The translations under genes were made by a program, and so were the position numbers. DNA of 64,000 nt from Rubricoccus marinus. Its GTDB lineage: Bacteria > Bacteroidota > Rhodothermia > Rhodothermales > Rubricoccaceae. Shown piece after piece: positions 16,107 to 24,429 of this stretch; positions within the stretch are counted from its first letter, which is position 1, and the number at the start of each line of letters is the position of its first letter. The notes beneath the pieces were generated by a model. That model was not told where the DNA came from and did not search any database. It worked only from the letters and a program-made list of their open reading frames with translations. The stretch spans positions 3,421,119 to 3,485,118 of the forward strand of contig NZ_MQWB01000001.1 in NCBI RefSeq assembly GCF_002257665.1. Reading direction: 5' to 3'.

Positions 16107-16994
16107 TTAGCGCAGGGGGACGCTCACGCCGGCTGTGAGCACGAAGTCTGAGGCGGAAATCGCCGCCAGAGGCACGCGTACCCCCAGGCTCGGCTGCACG
16201 CTGGCGCCTTCGTACGTCACCATGGCGAGGCCGCTGGCAAAGAGCTCATCGAAGTACCGGTCCGTTCCTCCTTTGGGCTCGTACCGGCCGAGGGCGCCGA
16301 CTGTGAGAGCGAGTGCGCTGAAGCGGAGATCGGTGAACACAGCCCCCGTGACGGCCGCGTTCGTCCTCGGAAGGTCTAATTCCTGACCGAACCCATCGGT
16401 TGGCAGATCTCCTGTGTAGTACGAAAGCACGGGCGCGATCTCGCCGCGGACGCTGGCGGCGGCGCTCAGGTCGGCTTCGCCGCGGAGCGCGAGTCGGGCC
16501 GAGACGACATCGGTTTTGTACGCCTCGAAGTTTTCCCGGTCTGCCGAGAACCCGGCAGCGGCGACATCCGGCGTGAACCCCACACCTCCGCCGGTCGCGG
16601 CGGGAAGCCACACGCCTGCCTCTACCTCCGCTCCCGCCAGAGGCCGCGTCGCAAAGCCGACGTACGGGTTACCGATGTCGAACGAGGTTTGCGTGGCACC
16701 GATGCTCCCCACGGTGTCGTTAAACCGAACGGCATATAGCGCGACCGGCAGCGAGCCCACGATGGCGCCACGTGCGCCGACCGGAACGCGCGCCGAGAGG
16801 ATCCCGACGTACGAGTCGGCGCGGCCTTCTCCCAAGGCCTCCCCCCTGTCGTTGGTGAAGAGGATGTCGGTGACGCTGCCGTAAGCGATGTCGAGGGAGA
16901 CGGACGGCCCGTCGGCGGAGGCGCGCCACGGCGTCTGGGCGGATGCGCCAGAGGCCAGCGCGGCGAGAGCGAGGAGAAGAAAAGAGCGGAGCAT
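16107..16994 (-). CDS. Predicted outer-membrane beta-barrel protein B (paralogue of A)
   Basis: A 295-residue protein with a signal peptide (MLRSFLLLALAALASGASAQ), alternating strands and a C terminus ASDFVLTAGVSVPLR typical of outer-membrane barrels. It shares the GNPYVGFATR block and overall layout with the gene downstream. The base composition of the middle of this gene is less extreme than that of its neighbours and it holds few copies of the iterated motif, which may mean faster evolution or a different origin. Its start lies 27 bases after the deoB stop, so the three genes may be co-transcribed. Confidence 0.68.
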   Translation of the reverse strand: MLRSFLLLALAALASGASAQTPWRASADGPSVSLDIAYGSVTDILFTNDRGEALGEGRADSYVGILSARVPVGARGAIVGSLPVALYAVRFNDTVGSIGATQTSFDIGNPYVGFATRPLAGAEVEAGVWLPAATGGGVGFTPDVAAAGFSADRENFEAYKTDVVSARLALRGEADLSAAASVRGEIAPVLSYYTGDLPTDGFGQELDLPRTNAAVTGAVFTDLRFSALALTVGALGRYEPKGGTDRYFDELFASGLAMVTYEGASVQPSLGVRVPLAAISASDFVLTAGVSVPLR

Positions 16995-17021
16995 AGGAAG
17001 TGAAGTGTGATGTGGCAGGAG

Positions 17022-18209
17022 CTACGCGAACGGTGCGCCAGGCCCGTCCCACCGCGCGTCGAAAAAGGCCGCGACGGTCGCCGCGTGGTCCGCGAACGTC
17101 TCGCGCGTGCCCACGTCCTCGCCTCTGGCGGGAGTGGTCTCGCCAGAGGCGGGTTTCTCCAGCATCAGGACTGGCACGCGCTCGCGCGTGTGGTCGCTGC
17201 CGCGGTAGGTGGGGTCGTTGCCGTGGTCGGCGGTGAGGAGGAGGCGGGCGCCGGGCGGCAGCGCGGCTTCCAAGTCCGGAAGGGCGCGGTCAAAAGCTTC
17301 GAGGGCGCGGGCGTAGCCCTCGGGGTCTCGGCGGTGGCCGTAGAGCTCGTCGAAGTCCACGAGGTTGGTCCAGACAAACGTCGGCTCGCCAGAGGCCGCG
17401 GCTTCGCGGATGGCGTCGAGCGTTTTCGCGACCCCGTCAGCGTTGCCGGCCGTCTTGGTCTCCACGTCGACGCCTTTGCCGCCGAACAGCGCGCTGATCT
17501 TGCCGATCGCGACCGTCCGCACGCCCGCGTCCTGGAGCGCGTCCAGAACCGTCGCCTCTGGCGGGAGCAGCGAGTAGTCCTTGCGCTTCTCCGAGATGCG
17601 CGTGTAAGCGCCGGGCTCGCCCGTAAACGGACGCGCGATCACGCGCCCGACGGCGTGCTCGCCCACGCAGACCTCGTTCCGCGCCGTCTCGCACATCGCG
17701 TACAGCTCCGCCAGAGGCGTCGTCTCCACGTGCGCGGCGATCTGGAAAACGCTGTCGCCGGACGTGTAGACGATGGGTTGGCCGGTCCGCTGGTGCTCCT
17801 CGCCCAACTCGGCGATGATCTGGGTGCCGCTGGCGGGCACGTTGCCCAGGATGCCGTCTACACCGGCGCGCTGGCAGAAGTCCGCGACCACCTCTGGCGG
17901 GAAGCCATCCGGATACGTCGGAAACGGCGTCTCCAGCACGAGGCCCGCCAATGCCCAGTGCCCCGTGGTGGAGTCCTTGCCCGCCGCGCGCTCGGTCAGG
18001 CGCCCCCACGAGGCCTCTGGCGCGTCGGCGGGCTCGACGCCCGCCAGAGGCGCAATGCGGCCCAGCCCGAGGCGCTCCAGGTTGGGCAGGTGCGGGTGCT
18101 CGGCTTCGCAGACGTGACCGAGTGTGTCGGAGCCAGAGTCGCCGTAAGCCTCGGCGTCTGGGCCGTCGCCGACGCCGGCGCCGTCGAGGATGATGGTGAC
18201 GAAGAGCAT
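17022..18209 (-). CDS. deoB: Phosphopentomutase DeoB
   Basis: Metal-dependent mutase of the alkaline phosphatase superfamily interconverting ribose-1-phosphate and ribose-5-phosphate in nucleoside salvage. The 395-residue length is standard. LFVTIILDGAGVGDGPDA carries the first metal-binding Asp, GDSGSDTLGH follows, and GKDSTTGHW is the phosphoacceptor loop, with Ser where many DeoB proteins have Thr. The C-terminal LLLTADHGNDPTYRGSDHTRE contributes the remaining metal ligands. The ATG at 18207-18209 is chosen because it starts exactly at the first beta strand; the open frame extends upstream without homology. No other deo gene is adjacent. Confidence 0.93.
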   Translation of the reverse strand: MLFVTIILDGAGVGDGPDAEAYGDSGSDTLGHVCEAEHPHLPNLERLGLGRIAPLAGVEPADAPEASWGRLTERAAGKDSTTGHWALAGLVLETPFPTYPDGFPPEVVADFCQRAGVDGILGNVPASGTQIIAELGEEHQRTGQPIVYTSGDSVFQIAAHVETTPLAELYAMCETARNEVCVGEHAVGRVIARPFTGEPGAYTRISEKRKDYSLLPPEATVLDALQDAGVRTVAIGKISALFGGKGVDVETKTAGNADGVAKTLDAIREAAASGEPTFVWTNLVDFDELYGHRRDPEGYARALEAFDRALPDLEAALPPGARLLLTADHGNDPTYRGSDHTRERVPVLMLEKPASGETTPARGEDVGTRETFADHAATVAAFFDARWDGPGAPFA

Positions 18210-18380
18210 GGGAGAGCCGGGAAAGGTGGGCCGGAAGATCGCGCCCGCCAGAGGCCTCCGGTGTTTGGAGCGCGTGTGGCTCGCGGGCGGGGGAACTACT
18301 GACGCCCCCGCAGCGGGGCACGCGCCAGAGGCGGGCAACGAACGCGGCCTCTGGCGGAACAAATCGAGCCGCGCCCCTCC

Positions 18381-18420
18381 TCACGCCCTCACGCCCTCAC
18401 GCCCTCACGCCCTCACGCCC
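18381..18420. repeat. Tandem repeat, five copies of TCACGCCC
   Basis: Five exact head-to-tail copies of the octamer TCACGCCC end directly at the reverse-strand stop codon (18421-18423) of the next gene. A perfect short-unit array like this is prone to change in copy number; here it would alter only the 3' untranslated region. Confidence 0.95.
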
Positions 18421-19707
18421 TCAATCCACGATCACGCAGGACTCCTCGGTGGTGTACGTCTGGTGCAGCGCCGTCACGGCGTCCTGCCGGAGCAGGTTGG
18501 GCGTGACGTGCCGCGGCCCGTAGACCGCGATGCCGATGCGGACGGGGTCGCCGTCGCGGGTCAGGTTGCGGGCCCAGCGCTCGGCGCCCGGCCCCTTCAT
18601 CTCGCACAGCGCGCCCAGCACGAGGTCGCCCATCGCGAGGACCTCGCGCGTGCCCGGGACCGCCATGAGCCTCTGGCGCAGCGCCGCCGCGTGCGCGTCG
18701 ATTTCCTCGGGCTCGCCTTCCAGGATGTCCTCGGCATCGTGCGGGACCACGAGAGCGAGCGAGAGGTCGCGCCCTTGCTCGCGGGCCGCGTTGATCTCCT
18801 TCTCGACGCGTTCCATCGCGCCTTCCAGAGACGAGCCCGACGAGGCCTCTTGCGTAGGCGCGTCTTCGGGCAGGTCCAGGACGCGCGCGGCGAGGTCCGC
18901 GTAGGCCGAGATCAGGCCCTCGGCGCGGGGCGTCAGCGGCTGGTCGTCCAGCACGTCCAGGACGAGGCACGGCGAGCCAGGTGCGGTGCGGAGCGAGCGG
19001 ACGGCCGTTTCGCCCACGGCGTCGGCGTCCATGCCCGGCAGAAGGCCCGCCTCGTTGCCGCCCAGCACGAACGTCGCGAGGCCGGCGGGCAGGTCCGCCA
19101 GAGGCCGCGCGCTGCGAGCGTCGAGGGTGCGGGCGTCGGCGTGCGCGTGGATCGCCGCGCTCGCCGCGCCGGAGGCCGCGAGAACGGTGTAGCCGTCCGG
19201 GCTCGGGCGCACGATCGCGGCGGAGCCGCCGGTCACGTCCACGAGCGAGCGGAGTAGCGCTCCGGCGCCAGAGGCGTCCTGTTCCCACCACTCGGGGCGG
19301 GAGCGCGCAGGGCGCGCGGGTTCTCTGCTGGAAGGGGTCGTCGGCACGGAGGGGGCGGAGTCGGGAGCGGGGGACGCCGCGCTCTCGCCAGAGGCACGGC
19401 GGTCCGAGGCCTGGGGCGCGGCGGCCTCGGCGCGGGGGGAGGGGGCCGTCGGCTGCGCTGGGGCCTCTGGCGAGGCCGCGCTGGGCACGGCGGCGGTCTG
19501 GAAACGCGGGGACTCCGGCTCTTTGCGTTCGGTGTGGACGCGCACCTCGGAGATGCCGAGCGTCTGCTCGTTCCACTTCGCGATCTGGTCGGGCTCCTGC
19601 CCGCCCCAGAGCTCGGCATCCCGGCGCCGCGCACGCAGCCACGTCGCCAGCAGCACCGCGGCGCCGACGACGAGCATGAATAGAAAAAGCCAGAGGAAGA
19701 CCTCCAT
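18421..19707 (-). CDS. Membrane-anchored protein with a Pro/Ala-rich linker and a GAF/GGDEF-like C-terminal region
   Basis: A 428-residue protein with an N-terminal membrane helix (MEVFLWLFLFMLVVGAAVLLATWL), a disordered Pro/Ala/Ser-rich stretch at about residues 65-140 that carries several iterated-motif copies, and a folded region after WWEQDASGAGALLRSLVDVTGG. The first folded part resembles a GAF-type sensor. The last part (LSLALVVPHDAEDIL, then REVLAMGDLVLGALCEM) resembles a nucleotidyl-cyclase fold without a GGDEF signature, so no catalytic claim is made. The ATG at 19705-19707 starts the helix. The gene is flanked by divergent arsenosugar genes; no functional link is evident. Confidence 0.6.
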   Translation of the reverse strand: MEVFLWLFLFMLVVGAAVLLATWLRARRRDAELWGGQEPDQIAKWNEQTLGISEVRVHTERKEPESPRFQTAAVPSAASPEAPAQPTAPSPRAEAAAPQASDRRASGESAASPAPDSAPSVPTTPSSREPARPARSRPEWWEQDASGAGALLRSLVDVTGGSAAIVRPSPDGYTVLAASGAASAAIHAHADARTLDARSARPLADLPAGLATFVLGGNEAGLLPGMDADAVGETAVRSLRTAPGSPCLVLDVLDDQPLTPRAEGLISAYADLAARVLDLPEDAPTQEASSGSSLEGAMERVEKEINAAREQGRDLSLALVVPHDAEDILEGEPEEIDAHAAALRQRLMAVPGTREVLAMGDLVLGALCEMKGPGAERWARNLTRDGDPVRIGIAVYGPRHVTPNLLRQDAVTALHQTYTTEESCVIVD

Positions 19708-19852
19708 GGCAAATGCGAGCGAGAAGGAGCGCAATCGGGCCGGCCGGCAGGGCGTCTGTCGGACGGCGCCAATCTAGTGACAGCCGTTCGGCTCACCCGC
19801 TCCGCCGGGCTCGCTCACGCTAGCTTCGCCAATCCTCTCCCCACCACACCCG

Positions 19853-20185
19853 ATGGACACCTACTACAAGCCCGAGCACCTGCCTCGCTTCGGCGAGATC
19901 GCCGAGGGCTCCAAGCCTCTGGCGGACGCCTTTTTCTCGTACTACGGCAAGGTCTTCGAAGACGGCGCCCTCACCGCGCGCGAGAAGGCGCTGATCGCGC
20001 TCGCCGTGGCGCACACCGTGCAATGCCCCTACTGCATCGACGCGTACACGCAGGACTCCCTCGCGAAGGGCTCGGACCTGGAGCAGATGACCGAGGCCAT
20101 CCACGTGGCGACGGCCATCCGCGGCGGCGCGAGCTTGGTCCACGGCCTCCAGATGCTGGACGGCGTCAAAGCGCAGACGATGTAG
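19853..20185 (+). CDS. Arsenosugar-biosynthesis-associated peroxidase-like protein (CMD/AhpD family)
   Basis: A 110-residue carboxymuconolactone-decarboxylase-like protein. The redox motif C58-P-Y-C61 followed by IDAYTQDSLAKG is the AhpD-type CxxC on the first core helix. The N terminus DTYYKPEHLPRFGEIAEG and the last part RGGASLVHGLQML match the subgroup that occurs next to arsS genes, and arsS indeed follows after 73 bases. Its exact reaction in the arsenosugar pathway is not established; a thiol-dependent reductase or peroxidase role is plausible. Confidence 0.88.
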   Translation: MDTYYKPEHLPRFGEIAEGSKPLADAFFSYYGKVFEDGALTAREKALIALAVAHTVQCPYCIDAYTQDSLAKGSDLEQMTEAIHVATAIRGGASLVHGLQMLDGVKAQTM

Positions 20186-20258
20186 CGCGTCGGACAAGCC
20201 CCGACTTCCCCGTAAGACCTTTTGCGCCGCCTCTGGCGCCCGACCGACGCTTTTCCGC

Positions 20259-21470
20259 ATGTCCACGCTTCCCGGCGACCGCCCGATCCCGACCGCCCCT
20301 TCCACGCCAGAAGCCTCTGGCGACGGCTCCGTGATCCCGCTCCACGTGCTCTCTGCCGAGCTGATCGCGTCCGTGGAGGACGGGCCGAAGCGGACGTCGA
20401 GCCTCTACGGCCGGCGCACGGCACTTGCCGCGCCAGAGGCGCAGATCGAGGCGCTCGACGCCGTGCCTCTGGCGTCGGGGCCGAGCCAGAGCGGGTCGTT
20501 CCACCGCGACCTCATGGCGAGCGGATGGGAGGCGGGCATCCAGCCGGCGCCGCTGGAGATCTTCCAGATCAACATCGGCAAGCTGTGCAACATGACGTGC
20601 ATGCATTGCCACGTGGACTCCGGGCCGGACCGCGTGCAGGAGAACATGGACCGCGAGGCCGTGGACGCCTGCCTCCGCGCCATCGACCACATCCAGGCGC
20701 ACCCCCTCGGCGGAGGCCTCCACACCGTAGACCTCACCGGCGGCGCGCCGGAGCTCAACCCGCATTTCGAGTACCTCGTCGATGAATGCGTCGCCAGAGG
20801 CCTGCACGTCATCGACCGCTGCAACCTCACCATCCTGCGCGTCAAGCGCTACCGGCACCTCCCCGAGTGGTTCGCCGAGCGCGGCGTGGAGGTGGCGTGC
20901 TCGCTGCCGCACTACCGCAAGATGGGGACGGACGCGCAGCGCGGCGACGGCACGTACGGCAAAAGCATCGAGGCGTTGAAAATGCTCAACGAGGCCGGCT
21001 ACGGCCAGGGCGACCCCAAGCGTGTGCTCACGCTCGTCACCAACCCGGTCGGGAGCTTCCTGGCGGGCAACCAGGAATCGCTGGAGGGCGAGTGGAAAGA
21101 GGCGCTGCAGCGCAACCACGGCGTGCAGTTCGACCGCCTCTTCGCGCTCAACAACATGCCGATGAGCCGCTACCTGGAATGGCTCATCGAGAAAGGCCAG
21201 TTGGAGGGCTACATGGAGAAGCTGCTCGCCGCCTTCAACCCAGGCACGATCGACGGGCTGATGTGCCGCAACACGGTCTCGGTCGGCTGGGACGGCAAGA
21301 TCTACGACTGCGATTTCAACCAGCAGTTGGAGATGGACGCTGCCGTCCCGTTCGCGCACGTCGGGGATTTCGACCTCGGCGCGTGGCAGGCGCGGACGGT
21401 CAAGACCGAGCGCCACTGCTACGGCTGCACCGCGGGCTCAGGCTCCTCGTGCGGCGGCGCGACGGCGTAA
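20259..21470 (+). CDS. arsS: ArsS, arsenosugar biosynthesis radical SAM protein
   Basis: A 403-residue radical SAM enzyme. The cluster motif C110-N-M-T-C114-M-H-C117 binds the [4Fe-4S] that cleaves S-adenosylmethionine, and VDLTGGAPELNPHFEYLV is the usual second SAM contact. A cysteine-rich C-terminal region (LMCRNTVSVGWDGKIYDCDFN, later CYGCTAGSGSSCGG) matches the DUF3641 extension of ArsS. ArsS is thought to make the 5'-deoxyadenosyl-arsenical precursor of arsenosugars. The first 60 residues are unusually loose and contain the iterated motif. It forms a two-gene operon with the CMD protein; arsM is not in the window. Confidence 0.9.
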   Translation: MSTLPGDRPIPTAPSTPEASGDGSVIPLHVLSAELIASVEDGPKRTSSLYGRRTALAAPEAQIEALDAVPLASGPSQSGSFHRDLMASGWEAGIQPAPLEIFQINIGKLCNMTCMHCHVDSGPDRVQENMDREAVDACLRAIDHIQAHPLGGGLHTVDLTGGAPELNPHFEYLVDECVARGLHVIDRCNLTILRVKRYRHLPEWFAERGVEVACSLPHYRKMGTDAQRGDGTYGKSIEALKMLNEAGYGQGDPKRVLTLVTNPVGSFLAGNQESLEGEWKEALQRNHGVQFDRLFALNNMPMSRYLEWLIEKGQLEGYMEKLLAAFNPGTIDGLMCRNTVSVGWDGKIYDCDFNQQLEMDAAVPFAHVGDFDLGAWQARTVKTERHCYGCTAGSGSSCGGATA

Positions 21471-21502
21471 GGGGCCAGTAGGGTGGGGCCAGTAGGGAGT
21501 GG

Positions 21503-21520
21503 GCCTCTGGCGCCAGAGGT
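21503..21520. repeat. Iterated-motif palindrome between convergent genes
   Basis: GCCTCTGGCGCCAGAGGT, 17 of 18 bases of the common palindrome, lies in the short gap between arsS and the lipoprotein gene and touches the reverse-strand stop (TAA at 21520-21522). It could act as a bidirectional 3' hairpin. Confidence 0.85.
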
Positions 21521-22545
21521 TAGTCGGAGGCCCACTCCCCTCCGGATACACCGATGAGCAGCGAGACGTCGCGCCAGAGCGGCGCGCCAGAGGCCGCGCG
21601 GTCGGCGGCGTCGGGCGGCAGGCTCAGGTCTATAACGCCCCGTTCGCGCCACGTGGCGAGAATCGCTTCGGGGTCCAGCGCGACGGGAAACATGAGCGGG
21701 AAAGTGCCCTCGCGCGAGAGCGAGAGCCACACGCCGCGGGCCTCTGGCGAGGGCGGGTAGGCGCCTGCGCGGCGGAGCGCGAGGGCGCAGGAGAAGCAGT
21801 CCGGGAAGGGATCGCGCGTGTTGAGCGAGAGCGTGCGTCCATCGCGCAACGTGACCGTGAGGATGTTGAACAGGCTCTCCTCGTCGCGCGCCACTGAGCG
21901 GACCGATGTGGAGTCCAGGTCGCCGAGTTGCGCTTCCACGTCGCGCATGTCCAGCCTCTGGCGAGCGATCTCGTTGCGCGCGAGCGCGCGGCCGAGGCCG
22001 AGGTGCGCCTCCGCGCTGGCCAGGCCGCGCCCCGGCACCGCGTCGGCGCCGAGTGTGAGCACGAGGCGCGGCGGCGGTGCCGGGTGCGCGTCCTCTACGC
22101 CTCGGCGGATCGCGCGGATCACAGGCGACTCGGCGAGCACGCCCAGGCCGGCCCGGATTGTCGCCTCGCCAGAGGCCGGCGCGTACGCACCCTCGATTTC
22201 GTACGTCGGACCGATCTGCTCACCTAGCAGGTTCTGAACGTGCGCCCGTGCCGAGACCCACCCCTCGCCCGAGGGCGCGTAGATGGCGCCAGAGGCCGAA
22301 GACGGCAGCACAAAGTCCGTGATCGTCCCGCCGACGACGCCTCTGGCGCCCACGCCGACGTACACCCCCGTTTGAACCGACGGGAAGCTCATTTTCCCCG
22401 GAGACCACTGCAGCCCGAAAGTGGCCGCGACGCGTCCGGCGCCGGGAGGAGCGGGCGGCAGAACGGTGTGCGTCGTGGCGCCGCACCCACCGAGGAGGAG
22501 CGACGCGAGGACGAGCGCCAGAGGCCTCTTACGGGCTGCTCTCAC
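21520..22545 (-). CDS. Predicted lipoprotein of unknown function
   Basis: A 341-residue protein starting MRAARKRPLALVLASLLLGGCGATTH, a lipoprotein signal with lipobox LGGC. The rest alternates short strands (GVYVGVGARGVVGGTITDFVLP, EATIRAGLGVLAES) and a helical charged region (ALARNEIARQRLDMRDVEAQLGD), with a predicted extracytoplasmic end. The GTG start at 22543-22545 overlaps the dnaJ stop (GTGA), which implies coupled expression. I do not recognise the family. The adjacent chaperone gives no clear clue to its role. Confidence 0.72.
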   Translation of the reverse strand: MRAARKRPLALVLASLLLGGCGATTHTVLPPAPPGAGRVAATFGLQWSPGKMSFPSVQTGVYVGVGARGVVGGTITDFVLPSSASGAIYAPSGEGWVSARAHVQNLLGEQIGPTYEIEGAYAPASGEATIRAGLGVLAESPVIRAIRRGVEDAHPAPPPRLVLTLGADAVPGRGLASAEAHLGLGRALARNEIARQRLDMRDVEAQLGDLDSTSVRSVARDEESLFNILTVTLRDGRTLSLNTRDPFPDCFSCALALRRAGAYPPSPEARGVWLSLSREGTFPLMFPVALDPEAILATWRERGVIDLSLPPDAADRAASGAPLWRDVSLLIGVSGGEWASD

Positions 22546-23489
22546 GCGAGGCCGTGCGCTGCGGCCCACTCGCGGAGGCCGTCGCGGGCGTCTTCCGCGA
22601 GGTCCGGGACCGAGACGGCGATCTCGACGAAGAGGTCTCCGCGGCCTTTTTTGGTCTTTACGCCCTGACCGCGCACGCGGAACGAGGCGCCCGGCTGCGT
22701 GCCGGCGGGGATTTTGACGTTCACCTTCTGCCCGTACGGCGTCTCGATCTGCCTCGCCGTACCCAGCATGGCATCCACGGCGCTCACCGACTCGGTCACG
22801 CGGAGGTCGTCCCGTTCGCGCGCGAACCGGGGGCTCTCCTCCACCTCGAACGTGATGTAGAGGTCGCCTCTGGCGCCAGAGGGTCCGGCGTCGCCGCGGC
22901 CCTTGAGCCGGATCTTGGTGCCGTTGCGGACGCCTTCGGGGATCGTGATGCGGAGCGTCTCCCCGCCAGGGACCGTGATCTTGGACGGCCCGCCTTCGAG
23001 TGCTTCCCCGAACGAGAGCGTCATCGACGCGTCGATGTCGCGTCCACCAGTACCCGGACCTCGGGCGCCAGAGGCCGCGCCGGGCCGCGGGCCGCCAGCG
23101 GCGCCCCCGAACGGGCTCCCGCCTCCGCCGAACATCTGGCTGAAGATGTCGCCGAGGCCGTCGGCGCCGAAGACCTCGGCCTCTGGCGCGGGCCGCCAAC
23201 GGCTCCCGTCGCCCGCGCCGCCCGAGAACGGCGAGCCGCCGCCGAACGGGGAGCCGCCGCGGCCGGCGAACGGGTTGCGGCGCATCTGGTCGTACTCCTT
23301 CCGCTTCGCCTCGTCCCCGACCACGTCGTAGGCGGACTGCACCTCCTTGAACCGGTTCTCTGCGGCGCTATCGCCCGCGTTGCGGTCCGGGTGGTACTTC
23401 TGAGCCAGCGTGCGGTACGCCTTTTTGATCTCCTTCTGAGAGGCGGTCTCGCTGACGCCAAGCGTCGCGTAATGGTCGGGGGCGGGCAT
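22542..23489 (-). CDS. DnaJ-family co-chaperone, CbpA type (no zinc finger)
   Basis: A 315-residue J-domain protein. DHYATLGVSETASQKEIKKAYR begins the J domain and KYHPDRN contains the HPD tripeptide that stimulates DnaK ATPase. A Gly/Pro/Phe-rich linker of about 90 residues follows, then the C-terminal substrate-binding domains (SMTLSFGEALEGG, IRLKGRGDAGPSGARGDLYITFEV). The four CxxCxGxG zinc-finger repeats of true DnaJ are absent, so it is a type II protein like CbpA. The ATG at 23487-23489 begins right at the J domain. It overlaps the downstream lipoprotein gene. Confidence 0.92.
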   Translation of the reverse strand: MPAPDHYATLGVSETASQKEIKKAYRTLAQKYHPDRNAGDSAAENRFKEVQSAYDVVGDEAKRKEYDQMRRNPFAGRGGSPFGGGSPFSGGAGDGSRWRPAPEAEVFGADGLGDIFSQMFGGGGSPFGGAAGGPRPGAASGARGPGTGGRDIDASMTLSFGEALEGGPSKITVPGGETLRITIPEGVRNGTKIRLKGRGDAGPSGARGDLYITFEVEESPRFARERDDLRVTESVSAVDAMLGTARQIETPYGQKVNVKIPAGTQPGASFRVRGQGVKTKKGRGDLFVEIAVSVPDLAEDARDGLREWAAAHGLA

Positions 23490-23691
23490 GAGGGGTGGCG
23501 GCGTGCGCACCTCATACCCCGACCTCCCCCCAGAGCGTTCCCGAACGGCGCCAGAGGCCACGCGCGCGCGTTTCCAGAGCCGAGGCTAGGGGGAAAGCCG
23601 GAAGCGCAAGCCGCCTGGAATCCCTGCCGTTACACGTAGGGTTCGTTGGAGGCGCCTCGTGCGCTCCCTTCTCACCCTCCCTTCTCTGAAC

Positions 23692-24429
23692 ATGGCTCAG
23701 ACCTGGTATTGGATCGGCCTAGTTGCGATGGCCGTTGGCTCCGGCGTCTTTGGCGTCGCCGCCGCGCGAGCGCCCGAACGCCGCTGGCAGATTCTCTGGA
23801 CGCTCTACTTCTTTATCTGCCTTATCGCAGCCGTCCTCTACCTCGTGATGGCGACGGGCTTCGGCTCCTACGTCTCCGCCGACGGGACGAAAACGACGTG
23901 GGTGCGCTACGTGACGTGGTTTACCTCCACGCCGTTGCTGCTTCTCGCGCTGACGTACCTCGGGCGGAGCTCGATGCCGCTCGTGGCCTCGCTGCTGGGC
24001 GCCAACGCGTTCATGATCGCGACGGGCTTCGTGGCGACGATCCTCCCCGAGGACGCGCTGAGCCTCACGTGGTGGGCGATTTCCACCGGCGCGTACGTCG
24101 CGATCGCGTGGGCCTTCCTGGGCCGCTACAAGCGCGAGGCCAAGGCGGCCCTCCCGGCCTCTGGCGCCGTGTTCGACCGCATCGTGCTCGTCCACCTCAT
24201 CCTCTGGACGGCCTACCCGGTCGTGTGGATGCTCTCGCCCGAAGGCCTCGACCTCGTGGGCGACGGGCCAGAGGCGCTGATGTTTACGATCCTCGACATC
24301 GCGGCCAAGGTCGGCTTCGGCTTCCTAGCGGCGAACTCGCTACGGCAGATCGAGCAGAACGGCGAGGCCGCCGCGTTCGAGCCCGGCGCTCCGGCCGTTG
24401 TGGCCTCTGGCGTTCGCGCGCGGGCCTAG
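23692..24429 (+). CDS. Light-driven chloride-pump rhodopsin, halorhodopsin type with TSA motif
   Basis: A 245-residue seven-helix microbial rhodopsin. Helix C reads RYVTWFTSTPLLLLAL: relative to bacteriorhodopsin, Asp85 is Thr75, Thr89 is Ser79 and Asp96 is Ala86. TSA is the motif of haloarchaeal halorhodopsins and differs from the bacterial NTQ chloride pumps. Helix G has LDIAAKVGFGF with Asp202 and the retinal-binding Lys206. The expected reaction is inward chloride transport in light, hyperpolarising the membrane. The ATG at 23692 follows an AC-rich stretch with no strong Shine-Dalgarno. Its TAG overlaps the GTG of the next gene, and a third gene follows by one base, so it heads a tight operon. 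Retinal-synthesis genes lie 12 kb away. Confidence 0.95.
   Translation: MAQTWYWIGLVAMAVGSGVFGVAAARAPERRWQILWTLYFFICLIAAVLYLVMATGFGSYVSADGTKTTWVRYVTWFTSTPLLLLALTYLGRSSMPLVASLLGANAFMIATGFVATILPEDALSLTWWAISTGAYVAIAWAFLGRYKREAKAALPASGAVFDRIVLVHLILWTAYPVVWMLSPEGLDLVGDGPEALMFTILDIAAKVGFGFLAANSLRQIEQNGEAAAFEPGAPAVVASGVRARA

Noticed and set aside
18421-19707. Active diguanylate cyclase
   Set aside because: The C-terminal region has a similar fold pattern, but no GG(D/E)EF signature or metal-binding Asp could be placed.
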